From the NCBI GenBank assembly GCA_003134855.1, contig PLCS01000001.1, positions 158,344-222,326 on the forward strand: DNA of 63,983 bases, given 5' to 3'. Positions 28,976 to 38,220 of the stretch are shown here, piece after piece. Within the stretch, counting starts at the first letter, position 1; each line of letters starts with the position of its first letter. The position numbers and the translations under genes are program-made. Below the pieces are notes generated by a model. It did no database searches. It had not been told where the DNA came from and saw only the letters and a list, made by a program, of their open reading frames with translations. Origin of the DNA: Acidobacteriaceae bacterium. Lineage in GTDB: Bacteria; Acidobacteriota; Terriglobia; Terriglobales; Acidobacteriaceae.

Positions 28976-31339
28976 ATGGCGACTGTCCGGCAGACCGAAC
29001 CGGCAGAGGTTCACGGCGCGCTCGCGGCTCCCGCGGGAAATGCGCAGGTGGACCAGCGCGGCCATGACCGGCCCGCCCCCGTCCAGCTTGCCCCCGTTCC
29101 GCCTGCCCCCGTCCCTCCCATCTTCGACCAGCACGCCGTTGACAAGCGCGTCGAGGCTCTGCTCAAGCAGGTCCACGCCAACCGCCCCAGCGATGACATT
29201 GCCCTGATCCGCAAGGCCTGGGATTTCTGCGTCCGCCATCATGAAGGGCAGATGCGGGCTTCGGGCGAGCCTTACATTGTGCACCCGCTGGAGGTGGCCG
29301 AGGTGCTGGCGGATATGAGAATGGACTCGACCTCCATCGCCGCCGGCCTGCTGCACGATTCGGTCGAGGACACGCCCGCCACCAACGAAGAGATTGAAGC
29401 CGGCTTCGGCCCGCAGGTGGCGCGCATCGTCGAGGGCGTCACCAATATCGACAAGATCGAGTTTGCCAATCGCGAGGACCGGCAAGCGGAGAACGTGCGC
29501 AAGATGCTGCTGGCCATGGTCTCCGATGTGAGGGTGGTGCTGATCAAGCTGGCCGACCGGCTGCACAATATGCGCACTCTGGAGCACCTCAGGCCGGAGC
29601 GCCAGGAGGCCATCGCGCGGGAGACGCTGGACATTTACGCGCCGCTGGCTCACCGGCTGGGTATGGGCAAGGTGCGCGGCGAGCTGGAGGATCTGGCCTT
29701 CCGCTATACCGACCCGGTCAGCTACGAGCAGGTCACGGCGGCCGTCGAATCGCGGCGCGTCGAGGGCGAACAGTTTCTGCGCGGGGTGGAAGATACGCTC
29801 GCCGAGCAACTGCGCGAGAACAACATTGAGGCCCGGGTCGAGTGGAGGATCAAGCGCATCTACTCGATCTATCAGAAGCAGCAGCGCTCCAAGGTATCTT
29901 TTGACCAGGTGTACGACTTGCTGGCGATCCGCGTCATCACCCAGGACGTGGCCGCCTGCTACGCCGTCTTCGGGCTGATTCACACACTGTGGCGGCCGGT
30001 TCCGGGGCGCATCAAGGACTTCATTGCCATGCCCCGCGCCAACCGCTACCAGTCGCTGCACACTACGGTGATGAGCCCCAGCGGCCACCAGTTCGAGGTG
30101 CAGATCCGCACCGAGGAGATGCACCGCACCGCCGAGGAAGGTATCGCCGCGCACTGGAAGTACAAGGCCGGCGGCGGCGTGGTGACGGCTCGCGACGAGG
30201 AGCGGCTGAACTGGATCAGGCAGTTGGTCGACTGGCAAAAGGAGATGACCGACCCCAACGAGTTCCTCTCCAGCCTGAAGATGGACCTCTATCCCGATGA
30301 GACGTACACCTTCACGCCCAAGGGGAAGGTGGTGGTGGTCCCGGCCGACGGTACGCCGGTCGACTTTGCCTACACGATTCACACTGAGGTGGGCCACACC
30401 TGCGTGGGCGCCAAGGTGAACGGCCGCATGGCGCCCCTGCGCACCAAGTTGCGCACCGGCGACATCGTCGAAATTGTCACGCAAAAAGACCACAAGCCGA
30501 GCCGCGACTGGCTGACGTTTGTGAAAAGTCCCCGCGCCCGCAACAAGATCAAGCACTGGCTGAACGAAGACCATCGGCGCAGGGCGGTGGAGATTGGGCG
30601 CAAGCTGCTGGAGCGCGAGGCGCGCAAATACAAGGTGCCGCAGAGCCAGATCAGCGACCAGGACCTGAGCCGCATCGCCAACGAATATGGCGTGGCCACC
30701 GCCGCCGATCTGCTGGCCGCGCTGGGCCTGGGCAAGCACTCCGCCCGCCAGTTGCTGAACAAGCTGGCGCCTGGCTCGACCAACCTGCCGGAGGCCGAGG
30801 CCACCCCGGAGATCAAGCCCGGCAGCGCCGAATCGGCCATGTCGGACGCGGTGCGCAAGCTGCATCTGACCGGCTCCGACTCGCTTCAGGTTGAAGGCCA
30901 GAACGACCTGCTCGTCTATCGCGCGCGCTGTTGCAACCCCATTCGCGGCGAAGAGATCGTAGGCTACGTCACCCGCGGCAAAGGCGTGGCTGTTCACGCG
31001 CGCGGCTGTCCCAACGTGCAGAACCTGCTCTACGAGAGCGACCGGCGCATCAATGTCGAGTGGTCCCGCGCCGGCGATCAGGCGGGCAAGCCGCAGCGCT
31101 ACCCGGTCAAGATAACCGTCTCCTGCGACGACCGGGCCGGAATGCTGAAGGAGCTGATCGCGGTCCTCTCCGACGACAACTCCAACATCAGCGGCGTCGA
31201 AATTCGCAAGGACGAGAACGGCGAAGCCGTTGTCGATCTGGTTGCCGAAGCCGAAGACGTGCGCCACCTCAACCGCATGGTCCTGGGCCTGCGCCGCGTC
31301 CCCGGCGTGCGCGCCGTGCAGAGAACGCAAAAGCTGTAA
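28976..31339 (+). CDS. RelA/SpoT-type (p)ppGpp synthetase/hydrolase
   Basis: A 787-residue long RSH enzyme. The HD hydrolase domain has GEPYIVHPLEVAEVLADM and LLHDSVEDT (His127-Asp128). The synthetase domain has GRIKDFIAMPRANRYQSLHTTV and the EVQIRTEEMH motif. TGS (TFTPKGKVVVVPADGTPVDFAY), a conserved Cys region (ARCCNPIRGEEIVGYVTRGKGVAVH) and a C-terminal ACT domain follow. Both catalytic centres look intact, so it is probably bifunctional and controls the stringent response. A TATAAT lies at 28965-28970, only six bases before the ATG, so the mRNA may be leaderless; no RBS is seen. Confidence 0.94.
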   Translation: MATVRQTEPAEVHGALAAPAGNAQVDQRGHDRPAPVQLAPVPPAPVPPIFDQHAVDKRVEALLKQVHANRPSDDIALIRKAWDFCVRHHEGQMRASGEPYIVHPLEVAEVLADMRMDSTSIAAGLLHDSVEDTPATNEEIEAGFGPQVARIVEGVTNIDKIEFANREDRQAENVRKMLLAMVSDVRVVLIKLADRLHNMRTLEHLRPERQEAIARETLDIYAPLAHRLGMGKVRGELEDLAFRYTDPVSYEQVTAAVESRRVEGEQFLRGVEDTLAEQLRENNIEARVEWRIKRIYSIYQKQQRSKVSFDQVYDLLAIRVITQDVAACYAVFGLIHTLWRPVPGRIKDFIAMPRANRYQSLHTTVMSPSGHQFEVQIRTEEMHRTAEEGIAAHWKYKAGGGVVTARDEERLNWIRQLVDWQKEMTDPNEFLSSLKMDLYPDETYTFTPKGKVVVVPADGTPVDFAYTIHTEVGHTCVGAKVNGRMAPLRTKLRTGDIVEIVTQKDHKPSRDWLTFVKSPRARNKIKHWLNEDHRRRAVEIGRKLLEREARKYKVPQSQISDQDLSRIANEYGVATAADLLAALGLGKHSARQLLNKLAPGSTNLPEAEATPEIKPGSAESAMSDAVRKLHLTGSDSLQVEGQNDLLVYRARCCNPIRGEEIVGYVTRGKGVAVHARGCPNVQNLLYESDRRINVEWSRAGDQAGKPQRYPVKITVSCDDRAGMLKELIAVLSDDNSNISGVEIRKDENGEAVVDLVAEAEDVRHLNRMVLGLRRVPGVRAVQRTQKL

Positions 31340-31368
31340 GTCAAGCGGAAGATCCTGTCAACGCTCAG

Positions 31369-31480
31369 AGCAAAACCAGGGATACTGTAGCCTGATTAGC
31401 CTCATCGAAGGTCGCCGCTCTCTGTTGGTCGCGTCGACTTGAGTGTGTCGGTTTCGGGATACCCCATCCCTGGTTTTGCT
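31369..31480. repeat. 15-bp inverted repeat pair, small mobile-like element
   Basis: AGCAAAACCAGGGAT (31369-31383) and its exact reverse complement (31466-31480) bracket 82 bases with no coding content, just after the RSH gene. It may be a REP-type or MITE-like element or a large terminator structure. No target duplication is obvious. Confidence 0.5.
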
Positions 31481-31503
31481 ATAGCCGTCCGCTGAGAGCA
31501 CTC

Positions 31504-31920
31504 CTACACCGCTCGAATCTCCATCGTTTTACCGAGCGCCTTGAGAGCTGTAGCGATGCCGTCGATGCGCGAGGTGTGACGGATGTCAATCAGCCGGGTT
31601 ATCTCCTGCGGGGTTACCCGCAGACGCCGGGCAAGGTCCGCCGGGCGAATCTTCTGGGTCCTCATCTCATTCAGCAGCAGAACCTTGGCGGCATAACTGG
31701 CTGGCAACTCAACTAAGTGCTGGCCGTGCTTGAGCTTGGAAGGTGCGGGGATAGGGATGCCGTCTTCGATATATCCGTCGATGACCGACTCCAGAACGTC
31801 CGCCGCGTGTAGCCTGGCATCTTCTTCGTCTTCACCTTGTGTAATAGCCTCTGGAATGTCGGGGAAGGTGACGACAAAGCCGCCCTCCTCGGCTGCTTTG
31901 AATTGTGCCGGATAGCGCAA
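31504..31920 (-). CDS. hicB: HicB-type antitoxin with C-terminal HTH
   Basis: A 138-residue HicB protein. The N-terminal half-RNase-H-like domain (MRYPAQFKAAEEGGFVVTFPD, DIPEAITQGEDEEDARLHAADVLESVIDGYIEDG) binds HicA. A helix-turn-helix DNA-binding domain (IRPADLARRLRVTPQEITRLIDIRHTSRIDGIATALKAL, about 90-130) follows. Translation starts at a TTG with GGAGG 8 bases upstream. It lies directly downstream of a destroyed hicA, so it is an orphan antitoxin; the conserved operator upstream suggests it may still act as a repressor. Confidence 0.88.
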   Translation of the reverse strand: MRYPAQFKAAEEGGFVVTFPDIPEAITQGEDEEDARLHAADVLESVIDGYIEDGIPIPAPSKLKHGQHLVELPASYAAKVLLLNEMRTQKIRPADLARRLRVTPQEITRLIDIRHTSRIDGIATALKALGKTMEIRAV

Positions 31921-31931
31921 TATGAATCCTC

Positions 31932-32101
31932 CTATTTCAGCCCTAGCTGCTTCTTGATGCCCTGCACGAGACCTGTCTTGAGTTCCTTCGAGTGCATTGG
32001 CAGTTAAAAAGTTTCCCGTTCAACTTCACCTTCAGGTGGGAGCCTTTTGCGCTCTCGAATGTCGCTCCCTGTGCTGCCAGCCAGCGCTTGAATTAGCTGC
32101 T
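31932..32101 (-). pseudogene. hicA: hicA toxin pseudogene
   Basis: The minus strand still encodes HicA in pieces: FKRWLAAQGATFESAKGSHL, KVKLNGKLF, then LPMHSKELKTGLVQGIKKQLGLK. Three lesions are seen. No start codon remains (TAG at 32104-32102 where a start could have been). A TAA stop (32095-32093) stands directly before FKRWL. One base is missing next to an A5 run at 32004-32010, which shifts the frame between KLF and LPMHSK. The catalytic His of GSHLK is present but no functional toxin can be made. The gene ends 11 bases before hicB. Confidence 0.85.
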
Positions 32102-32112
32102 CTATATCTCTT

Positions 32113-32141
32113 GAATATACGCAATATTGCGTATAAGTCAA
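32113..32141 (-). promoter_or_regulatory. hic promoter with palindromic operator
   Basis: A perfect 20-bp palindrome, TATACGCAATATTGCGTATA (32116-32135), lies between a minus-strand -35 TTGACT (32141-32136) and overlaps a -10 TATATT (32119-32114, 16-bp spacing). This is the expected autoregulatory operator of a HicAB module, intact although hicA is dead. Confidence 0.8.
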
Positions 32142-32346
32142 GGGGGATTACTGCGCATCAACGTCCCTCTTTTCACGCCGATGCCACCCATGGTCTAAAT
32201 CGCTCAGACTTTAGCCGGTTGCGGTGGAATGCTTACTGTGTGCGCGACCTTGCGAGTGGGGCGGAAGGCCTTTCCATCTGCGCCCGCTCGCCAATCATGA
32301 AGAGACTGGTTCCTGGACGGACCGCAAGAGAAATGAGGTTGTTTCA

Positions 32347-33090
32347 ATGACCGAAGTTAAGAAGATGTCCTTTGATCCCGTCCGCTTTCTGGCGACCGAA
32401 GGGCCAGGACGCAGCATCCTCCACAGCACGGCGAGGGAGGTTTTCTATTCCCAGGGAGGCCCAGCCGACTCTGTGTACTATCTCCAGAGCGGCCGGGCGA
32501 AGCTTACCGTCGTCTCGAAAAAGGGCAAAGAGGCCACTGTGACGATGCTGGCAGCCGGGGACTTTTTTGGCGAAGAATCCATGGCGGGAGTGGGCGAACT
32601 GCGAACATCCTCGGCCACGGCCGTATCCCTCTGTGCCGTGATGAAAATCGAGAAAGCCAGAATGCTCAAGGTTCTCCATGAGGAACATTCCTTCTCCGAC
32701 TTTTTCATGCAGTTCATCCTGACACGAGGCATCCGGACCCAGGCGGACCTCGTCGATCAGCTCTTCAACTCCAGCGAAAGGCGCCTGGCGCGGATCCTCT
32801 TGCTGATGGCGGAATATGGCGGACCGGGCGAGCCTGAGACGCTGCTTCCACCGGTAACCCAGGAGACTCTTGCCGAGATGGTCGGCACCACCCGCTCTCG
32901 CGTCAGCTTCTTCATGAATCGCTTCAGGAAGCTCGGCTACATCGAATACAATGGCCGCATTCGGGTTCACACCTCGCTGCTGAACATGGTCCTGCGCGAT
33001 ACATTGCCAGAGGAGAACGCAACCAGGCCCGTATTGCTCGATCCCCCGCCCAGTCCAGCACGAACCGCCAAACGGGCGCTGTTGGCGTGA
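32347..33090 (+). CDS. Crp/Fnr-family transcription regulator
   Basis: A 247-residue regulator. The cyclic-nucleotide-binding-like beta-barrel covers about 15-125 (VYYLQSGRAKLTVVSKKGKEATV, LAAGDFFGEESMAG), followed by a dimerisation helix and a winged HTH (TQETLAEMVGTTRSRVSFFMNRFRKLGYIEYNG, about 178-210). The N-terminal Fe-S cysteines of FNR are absent, so it senses another ligand. Start at ATG 32347 with GAGG about 9-12 bases upstream. The next gene (57 aa) follows in the same direction after 62 bases. Targets unknown. Confidence 0.9.
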   Translation: MTEVKKMSFDPVRFLATEGPGRSILHSTAREVFYSQGGPADSVYYLQSGRAKLTVVSKKGKEATVTMLAAGDFFGEESMAGVGELRTSSATAVSLCAVMKIEKARMLKVLHEEHSFSDFFMQFILTRGIRTQADLVDQLFNSSERRLARILLLMAEYGGPGEPETLLPPVTQETLAEMVGTTRSRVSFFMNRFRKLGYIEYNGRIRVHTSLLNMVLRDTLPEENATRPVLLDPPPSPARTAKRALLA

Positions 33091-33152
33091 GCTGAGTATC
33101 CTGCTCGCCCGCAAGGCTACCCACCGCGCCATTCACCCTTGAAGGAGATCGT

Positions 33153-33326
33153 ATGTCGTTTGGAATTTACGCAGCCGGATTCGCCATCCTAATCGCCGGA
33201 CTGGCTTACGCCGCGCACTTGGTGCATCTTCCAGCGCAATGGATTGCAGTGGGCGCGATCATCATGATCGGCGTCGGGATTCTGTCGGGTGTAAAGGCCA
33301 CGCGGCAGAAGGACTCAGCCAAATAA
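33153..33326 (+). CDS. 57-residue two-helix membrane protein
   Basis: MSFGIYAAGFAILIAGLAYA starts a 57-residue protein with two hydrophobic helices (about 4-22 and 30-47) and a basic tail (KATRQKDSAK). A textbook RBS, AAGGAG, lies 7 bases before the ATG. Small and easily overlooked, it resembles the short hydrophobic proteins common in soil bacteria; function unknown. It may share a transcript with the Crp/Fnr gene and ends before a strong terminator. Confidence 0.7.
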   Translation: MSFGIYAAGFAILIAGLAYAAHLVHLPAQWIAVGAIIMIGVGILSGVKATRQKDSAK

Positions 33327-33371
33327 AACCACGCGATCCGTTCCGCTGGAGACGTTCCGGAATGTAAAACA

Positions 33372-33404
33372 AAGCGGCGGCTGCCTCAGAGGCAGCCGCC
33401 GCTT
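33372..33404. terminator. Bidirectional terminator
   Basis: A perfect 15-bp GC-rich stem (AAGCGGCGGCTGCCT, loop CAG, then the complement) between the convergent small membrane gene and the S53 peptidase gene. Confidence 0.8.
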
Positions 33405-33416
33405 GCCGGATCGGGG

Positions 33417-36260
33417 TTACTGGACGGTCAGCGTGAAGGTTGTGGTCGCTGAGATGGCAGACGATGCCGAGTCCTGTCCCGTGAGCGTGACCAGGTAAGA
33501 GCCCTTGGTCGTGTAATTGACTGAGGAAGAGGAGGAACTCGACCCGCCGCCACCGCAGGCGGAGAGGGCGAAGCCGGCGATGCCCAGAACGAGGAGGCCG
33601 CAGACGAGCCGCAGTTGACGCCGCCGCCAGCCCAGGAAGCCCGCGAGGAAGAGGCCCGCAAAGCTGAACGCCGCCGCCGCAATCGACGGAGACGAGTGGG
33701 ATGAGAGGCTTGCCTTCTGGCCGCCCGCCTGGAATAGCTTCTTGCCTGATCCGCTTTGAGCGTTCGTAAGTCCGCAATTCGTCAGGTTCGTATCGAAGGT
33801 CATGGTCGTCTGGACAGCGCTTGTTCCGGAGACCAAAGCCGTAGTTGTGAAGTAGCAGAACGAGGCGGTGGAAGAAGAGGGGGTGATGTCAACCGTCCCC
33901 GTGTAGCCGCCACTGGGCGTAACGGTAATGGTCGAGGCTCCTTCACTGCCCTGTACGATGGTGGCGCCAGTTGCTTTGAGCGTAAAGCTGCCTGTGTTGG
34001 GCACACTCACCTGTATCGCCCCCGTTGAGGCCGCAAATGTGGCGTCGCCTGAATAATGAGCGACGACCTGGTGTGTCCCGGCGGTCGAGAAAGCTATTTG
34101 GTAGGTAGCTGAGGCAGTGCCGGCGGTGATGATTCCGCTCAGCGGGACAGTCGCCGTTGCGCCGCCATTGTTGTACGAAGTTCCTCCTCCGTCGATCGAA
34201 AGCGTTAGATTGCCCGAGGGAGTTGTCGAGCCGCTGGCGGCGGCGAGGCTGAAAGAGAAGGTGTTGGGTTGGTTCAAGATGGGCGTAAAGCTCGCCGTGG
34301 AGATTGTGATCGTCGTGCCGATGAGGGTTGCAACCGATTGGGCCGGAGTCCATGCCTCGACCAGCTTGGCCAGATCCACCGATCCCAGTCCGGTGACCTC
34401 GTCGTAGCCTGGGCCGGTGGAAAATCCGATCTCGCCACTGCAATAGGCCGTCCCCGCAGTGCAATCGTTGTTGCTGCCGGTGGGCGTGTCGTGGAAGGCC
34501 GACGTATAGATCGTACTGTTGGCGGCCATGGCGTAAAGCGTTGGATTCAGGAGTCCCTGTCCGCCGGTATAGCCCTTGGCCTGGTTGATAATGGCGACCA
34601 TGCCGGCAAAGACGGGCGCGGCAAAGCTGGTGCCGCCGGCGACGGTCAGGTGCTTGCTGTCGGCGTCGCTGAAGCCACTGGAACAACTGCCTAAGATGCC
34701 GCTCTCGGAGTCGCTGGAGCAGAAGAGGTAGCCGGGATAGTTCGGCGAGGAGTACAGGGCAATATCCGGGACAAGGCGATAGTTGCCGGCGGGGATGCTG
34801 GCTCCGCCGATGGTCCCGGTCTGCCAGGCCGGTCTGGAGATGAGCGCGCTGACGCCCCCGCCGCTGGAACTGAGACCGCCAAGGAGATCGTCGTTCCAGG
34901 CCACTTCAGGAATGTACTGGAGGGCGGAGGTGAGCAAGTCGCTGCCGCTGGCCGCTTCCCAGTACGGGCCGGTAACATCCTCGGCTACCGTGATCTCCGT
35001 TCCACCCATGGCCGTGACATAGGCGCTGCTGGCCGGGTAGCTAACGGCAAGCGCCTCTTGCTGGGCGTTTGTCAGGCTGGTGAAGCCGTAACAGCCCGTG
35101 GAACCGGAATCGCCCGAGGAGGCGATGATGGTTTGGCCCTGCGCGGCGGCTTGCTTGCCTGCGGCTTCATACGGGAGGATATTCGCTGCGGTGAACTCCG
35201 TTTCGCAACCGCCGTAGCTGACGCTGATAATGGGCGCAAGATCTTCGTCCACCGTATATAGAATCGAGTCGAAGACGCCTGAGTTTGGGTTGTTGCCTGC
35301 GTAGACAAAGACAAGATTGGCTCCGGGCGCCACGGCGCCCGACCATTCCAGGTCGATGTCGGACTCGGACTCATCCCCCTTGTAGATCGTCGAAGCTCCC
35401 GAGCCCGGCACCACCACCAGCGCGGGGTCTTTGATAGGAAGTTTGGCCGCGTTCTGGAAGTTCTCAATGTCGCTAGTCAGGATGGCAGACTGGCCCATGA
35501 TGGCGATCGACTGCCCCGTGCCATTATAGCCGGCTGTGTACACGGGGTTGATGTCGTACACCTTTGCGATGTCACCCGGGGCAAAGTGGACCGCCCCCGA
35601 CTGGCTGGAGGTATAGTCAGGCCGGGTCGGAGCGATATGCATAGGCTTGAGGCGGAAGTCGTTGAGATTGCCAACGGCAAGAACGACGGGCGCAAGGGCA
35701 GCGGGCACGCTCAACTCCGTCGCGGGCGCAAAGTGGCGCGCGCCCTCCACATTGTAGTAGTGCATCTGGGTCGAAAAGGCCCCCTCCACCTGGCGCGCCG
35801 TTCCGGAAAAGCGGATCATGTTGCGGCTGCGGGCCACCGAATCGACGGAAAAACCCTGCTGCTCGAGCCAGCTTTTCACCTTGGCCAGATCGGCCTCGGC
35901 CACGCCGAAGCGGGCGGCGAACTGGTCAGGGTTGAGCCACTGGTGATAGAGCGGCGAGGTGGGGTTCTGCTGTGCGGCAAGCAGCGCTTCCAGATCGGCC
36001 TCTTGCGCCGTGGTGCGGCTGCAGACCAGGCTGACTCCGTTGAGCCTGGTATCCGAGGACATCCTTCCGGCATCAAATTGGGCCTGCGCCTGTGGATGCA
36101 GCGACCCCCTGAGCGTCGCCTGTTCGGAGTCCGAGATTTCAGAGGTGATGCGGGAAGCCACCGACTGCGCGCCAAGAGGTGAAGCAATCATTGCGCAGGC
36201 AGCCATCCAGCCGCAGACCTGAAGCCGCCGATTCCGTGAGAGTGCTAGCAGTGTCTTCAT
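33417..36260 (-). CDS. S53 (sedolisin/kumamolisin-like) secreted peptidase
   Basis: A protein of about 947 residues. A signal peptide (about 1-32) precedes a pro-kumamolisin activation domain (about 45-200, SPLYHQWLNPDQFAARFG, VDSVARSRNMIRFSGTARQ). The S53 catalytic domain (about 225-600) shows the Glu/Asp pair in ESESDIDLEWSGAVAPGA, the oxyanion region ASSGDSGS, and the Ser in GGTSFAAPVFAGM. Ig-like beta domains follow, with an SSSTASFCYF region. Near the C-terminus there is an unusual hydrophobic helix, a lipobox-like ALSACGGGGSSS and a last short Ig-like domain. It is an acid-type endopeptidase, probably exported or surface-held. Start at ATG 36260 or 36266. Confidence 0.88.
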   Translation of the reverse strand: MKTLLALSRNRRLQVCGWMAACAMIASPLGAQSVASRITSEISDSEQATLRGSLHPQAQAQFDAGRMSSDTRLNGVSLVCSRTTAQEADLEALLAAQQNPTSPLYHQWLNPDQFAARFGVAEADLAKVKSWLEQQGFSVDSVARSRNMIRFSGTARQVEGAFSTQMHYYNVEGARHFAPATELSVPAALAPVVLAVGNLNDFRLKPMHIAPTRPDYTSSQSGAVHFAPGDIAKVYDINPVYTAGYNGTGQSIAIMGQSAILTSDIENFQNAAKLPIKDPALVVVPGSGASTIYKGDESESDIDLEWSGAVAPGANLVFVYAGNNPNSGVFDSILYTVDEDLAPIISVSYGGCETEFTAANILPYEAAGKQAAAQGQTIIASSGDSGSTGCYGFTSLTNAQQEALAVSYPASSAYVTAMGGTEITVAEDVTGPYWEAASGSDLLTSALQYIPEVAWNDDLLGGLSSSGGGVSALISRPAWQTGTIGGASIPAGNYRLVPDIALYSSPNYPGYLFCSSDSESGILGSCSSGFSDADSKHLTVAGGTSFAAPVFAGMVAIINQAKGYTGGQGLLNPTLYAMAANSTIYTSAFHDTPTGSNNDCTAGTAYCSGEIGFSTGPGYDEVTGLGSVDLAKLVEAWTPAQSVATLIGTTITISTASFTPILNQPNTFSFSLAAASGSTTPSGNLTLSIDGGGTSYNNGGATATVPLSGIITAGTASATYQIAFSTAGTHQVVAHYSGDATFAASTGAIQVSVPNTGSFTLKATGATIVQGSEGASTITVTPSGGYTGTVDITPSSSTASFCYFTTTALVSGTSAVQTTMTFDTNLTNCGLTNAQSGSGKKLFQAGGQKASLSSHSSPSIAAAAFSFAGLFLAGFLGWRRRQLRLVCGLLVLGIAGFALSACGGGGSSSSSSSVNYTTKGSYLVTLTGQDSASSAISATTTFTLTVQ

Positions 36261-36525
36261 TGCCATCCTCATGAATTGAAAAGTCGAAAATCCAAGCATA
36301 CGCGCATCCATGATGATCGATTCAGAGCCAAGGCAAATGCGCCCGCTCCCGCTTCCGCTTTCAGGAACGCCAGGAGAAGGAAGGGAATTCAGACGAACCA
36401 GTCCGGGCAAGCCGGGATTATCGCGTCCAAGGCTTCCCAAGACACGGTATTTATCATTCTCGCTGATTAGACTCCTAAATTGGAGTGAAGTTGCAGCTGG
36501 ACGAGAACTATCCGCGCGGAATCCG

Positions 36526-37470
36526 TCAGTTGCTGACCAGCTTGAGCGCCGCCGTTCCCTTGCGCGGAGGAAGGAAGCTCTCCGCGCGCCAGGCAATGGT
36601 GAGTGTTTCGCGGTCGAGCAGTTTGCGAATCTGCCCGCGGGCGTGATCGGACCACGGGCCGCCTTTGTCCAGCCGCGCGTAGGCCTGCCAGTGGCGCAGC
36701 GCCGCGCGCGTCTCGCCCCGGCGCTCGTGGGCCAACGCCAGGTTGTAATGGGCGTCGGCGTAGCCGGGCGCCAGCGCAACCGCCCGCCCGTAAGCGGCTA
36801 TCGACTCTTCCAGCCGCTGCAACTCGTCCAGCACATTGCCCAGGTCGAAGAACGCCAGCACGTAGTTGGGGTCGATCTCAGTGGCGCGGCGGTAAAGCTG
36901 CTCGGCCCAGTCAAACTCTCGCTGATGGAAGTGAATCGTCCCCAGGTTGATCCAGGCCGGCGCGAAGTTCGGATCGCGCTCCATCATCTCCTGGTAAAGT
37001 TGGGTGGCGCGATTCTTCTCGCCCGCCTCTTCGGCCTGCACCGCCTCCAGAAACATCTCCTGCACGCCCGGCGGACTCTCCACCGGCCGGCGCAGCAGCA
37101 GCGGCTCGGACATCACCGAAGGCCCGAGGCCTTCTTCCAGCCTCTCGAAGTCGAAGAGCAACTGCCGGCGGATGGGATCCACCATCGCCCCGCAATGCCG
37201 GAAAGCCAGCCTGGACCCGGTCCGAACCAGAGAGGCCTCCAGCAGCGGATTCGCCATGCCCGCCACAGCTTTCATCGCCACAATGGAATGCCGGATCGAC
37301 GCCACAGGCACAGCTTCCTCGCGCAGCATACGCAAGGTCCGCAACTGACCCAGATCCTGAAAGCTGTAGCTCTGCTGCTGTGCGATGAGTTCGGCCCGCT
37401 CCCATCCCTGCAACTGGCGGGAGCCAATCTGTAAGATGCGCAACACGTCCTGGCGGCTATAGCTGGTCAC
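36526..37470 (-). CDS. MerR-like HTH/TPR fusion protein
   Basis: A 314-residue cytoplasmic protein. The N-terminus (MTSYSRQDVLRILQIGSRQLQGWERAELI, SFQDLGQLRTLRMLREEAVPVASIRH) resembles a MerR winged helix. At least three TPR units follow (about 150-270): PAWINLGTIHFHQREFDWAEQLYRRATEIDP, VLAFFDLGNVLDELQRLEESIAAYGRAVALAP, ADAHYNLALAHERRGETRAALRHWQAYARLD. It probably binds DNA and a protein partner. No effector domain of classical MerR is seen. Confidence 0.8.
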   Translation of the reverse strand: MTSYSRQDVLRILQIGSRQLQGWERAELIAQQQSYSFQDLGQLRTLRMLREEAVPVASIRHSIVAMKAVAGMANPLLEASLVRTGSRLAFRHCGAMVDPIRRQLLFDFERLEEGLGPSVMSEPLLLRRPVESPPGVQEMFLEAVQAEEAGEKNRATQLYQEMMERDPNFAPAWINLGTIHFHQREFDWAEQLYRRATEIDPNYVLAFFDLGNVLDELQRLEESIAAYGRAVALAPGYADAHYNLALAHERRGETRAALRHWQAYARLDKGGPWSDHARGQIRKLLDRETLTIAWRAESFLPPRKGTAALKLVSN

Positions 37471-38220
37471 TTTTCAGTGCTCCCGTGTGCTTCCGGCAAA
37501 GCCTCTGGGGTTCGAACTCAGGTCTTCGACCCCTAACTTTTTGGATACGGCTCCCGGAACAGCTCCTGAGAAACCGCTCTTGCTTGAATTATGTCAAGAG
37601 TATGCGTGGATAAGCAGACCCAAACTACCGCCGCAATAAAAAATCAGGTGGATAATTGGTGTCTATTTTGATTCCTTGTTTCCTGAAAGTCGCTCATCCT
37701 GTGGATAACCTAGGAGAAATGCATTCATTCAGGTGAAAGCGACAGGAAACCCTATGATAATCGGAATGAGCGGCTGTTTCCCGCAAGGCTATTTCGCGCA
37801 GAGCATCGAGAGTGCACAGTTTTACGTGCAGCGCAGACTTACTCCACGGTCAGATTTTCGAGAAAGAGCGCGAACTGGCCCAGTTCAACCAGTTTGACCT
37901 GGCGGTGCTGCTCACCAATAACGTGCAGAAACCCATTTGGGCGAAGCATACTCGGCTACCGGCGGCATCCTCTGTGCCAAATGCCTATCGAATTGTTACG
38001 CGGCCCGTTAAACCCTCCAGGCAATTAAACCACTTAGCAAGAACGATTCAGAGGTTAACTAACCTGGGATTTAACCTCGGTGAAACAGCCCGGTAACAGG
38101 TGTAGCCTTGCGGCCTGGATCTTCCACGGACGATGGTGAATCAACGGAAGCGGTTCGGTGGAGAACGTTCAATCACTCTGCCGCCTCGGCTGATTCTACA
38201 TTTTCGTGGAGGAACTGAAG
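37471..38220. other. Intergenic region with a DUF421 gene relic
   Basis: About 750 bases without an intact gene. A degraded fragment lies near 37850-37975 (see separate entry). The rest shows no tRNA, repeat or convincing promoter, except the RBS GGAGGA for the next gene. Confidence 0.5.
37850..37975 (+). pseudogene. Relic of a DUF421 (YetF-like) gene
   Basis: The reading KERELAQFNQFDLAVLLTNNVQ aligns with KRELAQLNPFDLVVLLSLSNTVQ of the intact DUF421 gene at 42198. The DNA shares GCGCGAACTGGCCCAG and further matches. Both ends of the gene are gone and there is an internal gap. It is a decayed second copy, about 4.4 kb from the intact one. Confidence 0.7.

Noticed and set aside
28964..31330. 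788-codon open frame antisense to the RSH gene
   Set aside because: Produced by GC-rich codon bias; the sense strand carries all RelA/SpoT motifs.
37500..37560. tRNA-like GGGGTTCGAACTC sequence
   Set aside because: It has a T-loop-like string but no acceptor, D or anticodon stems.
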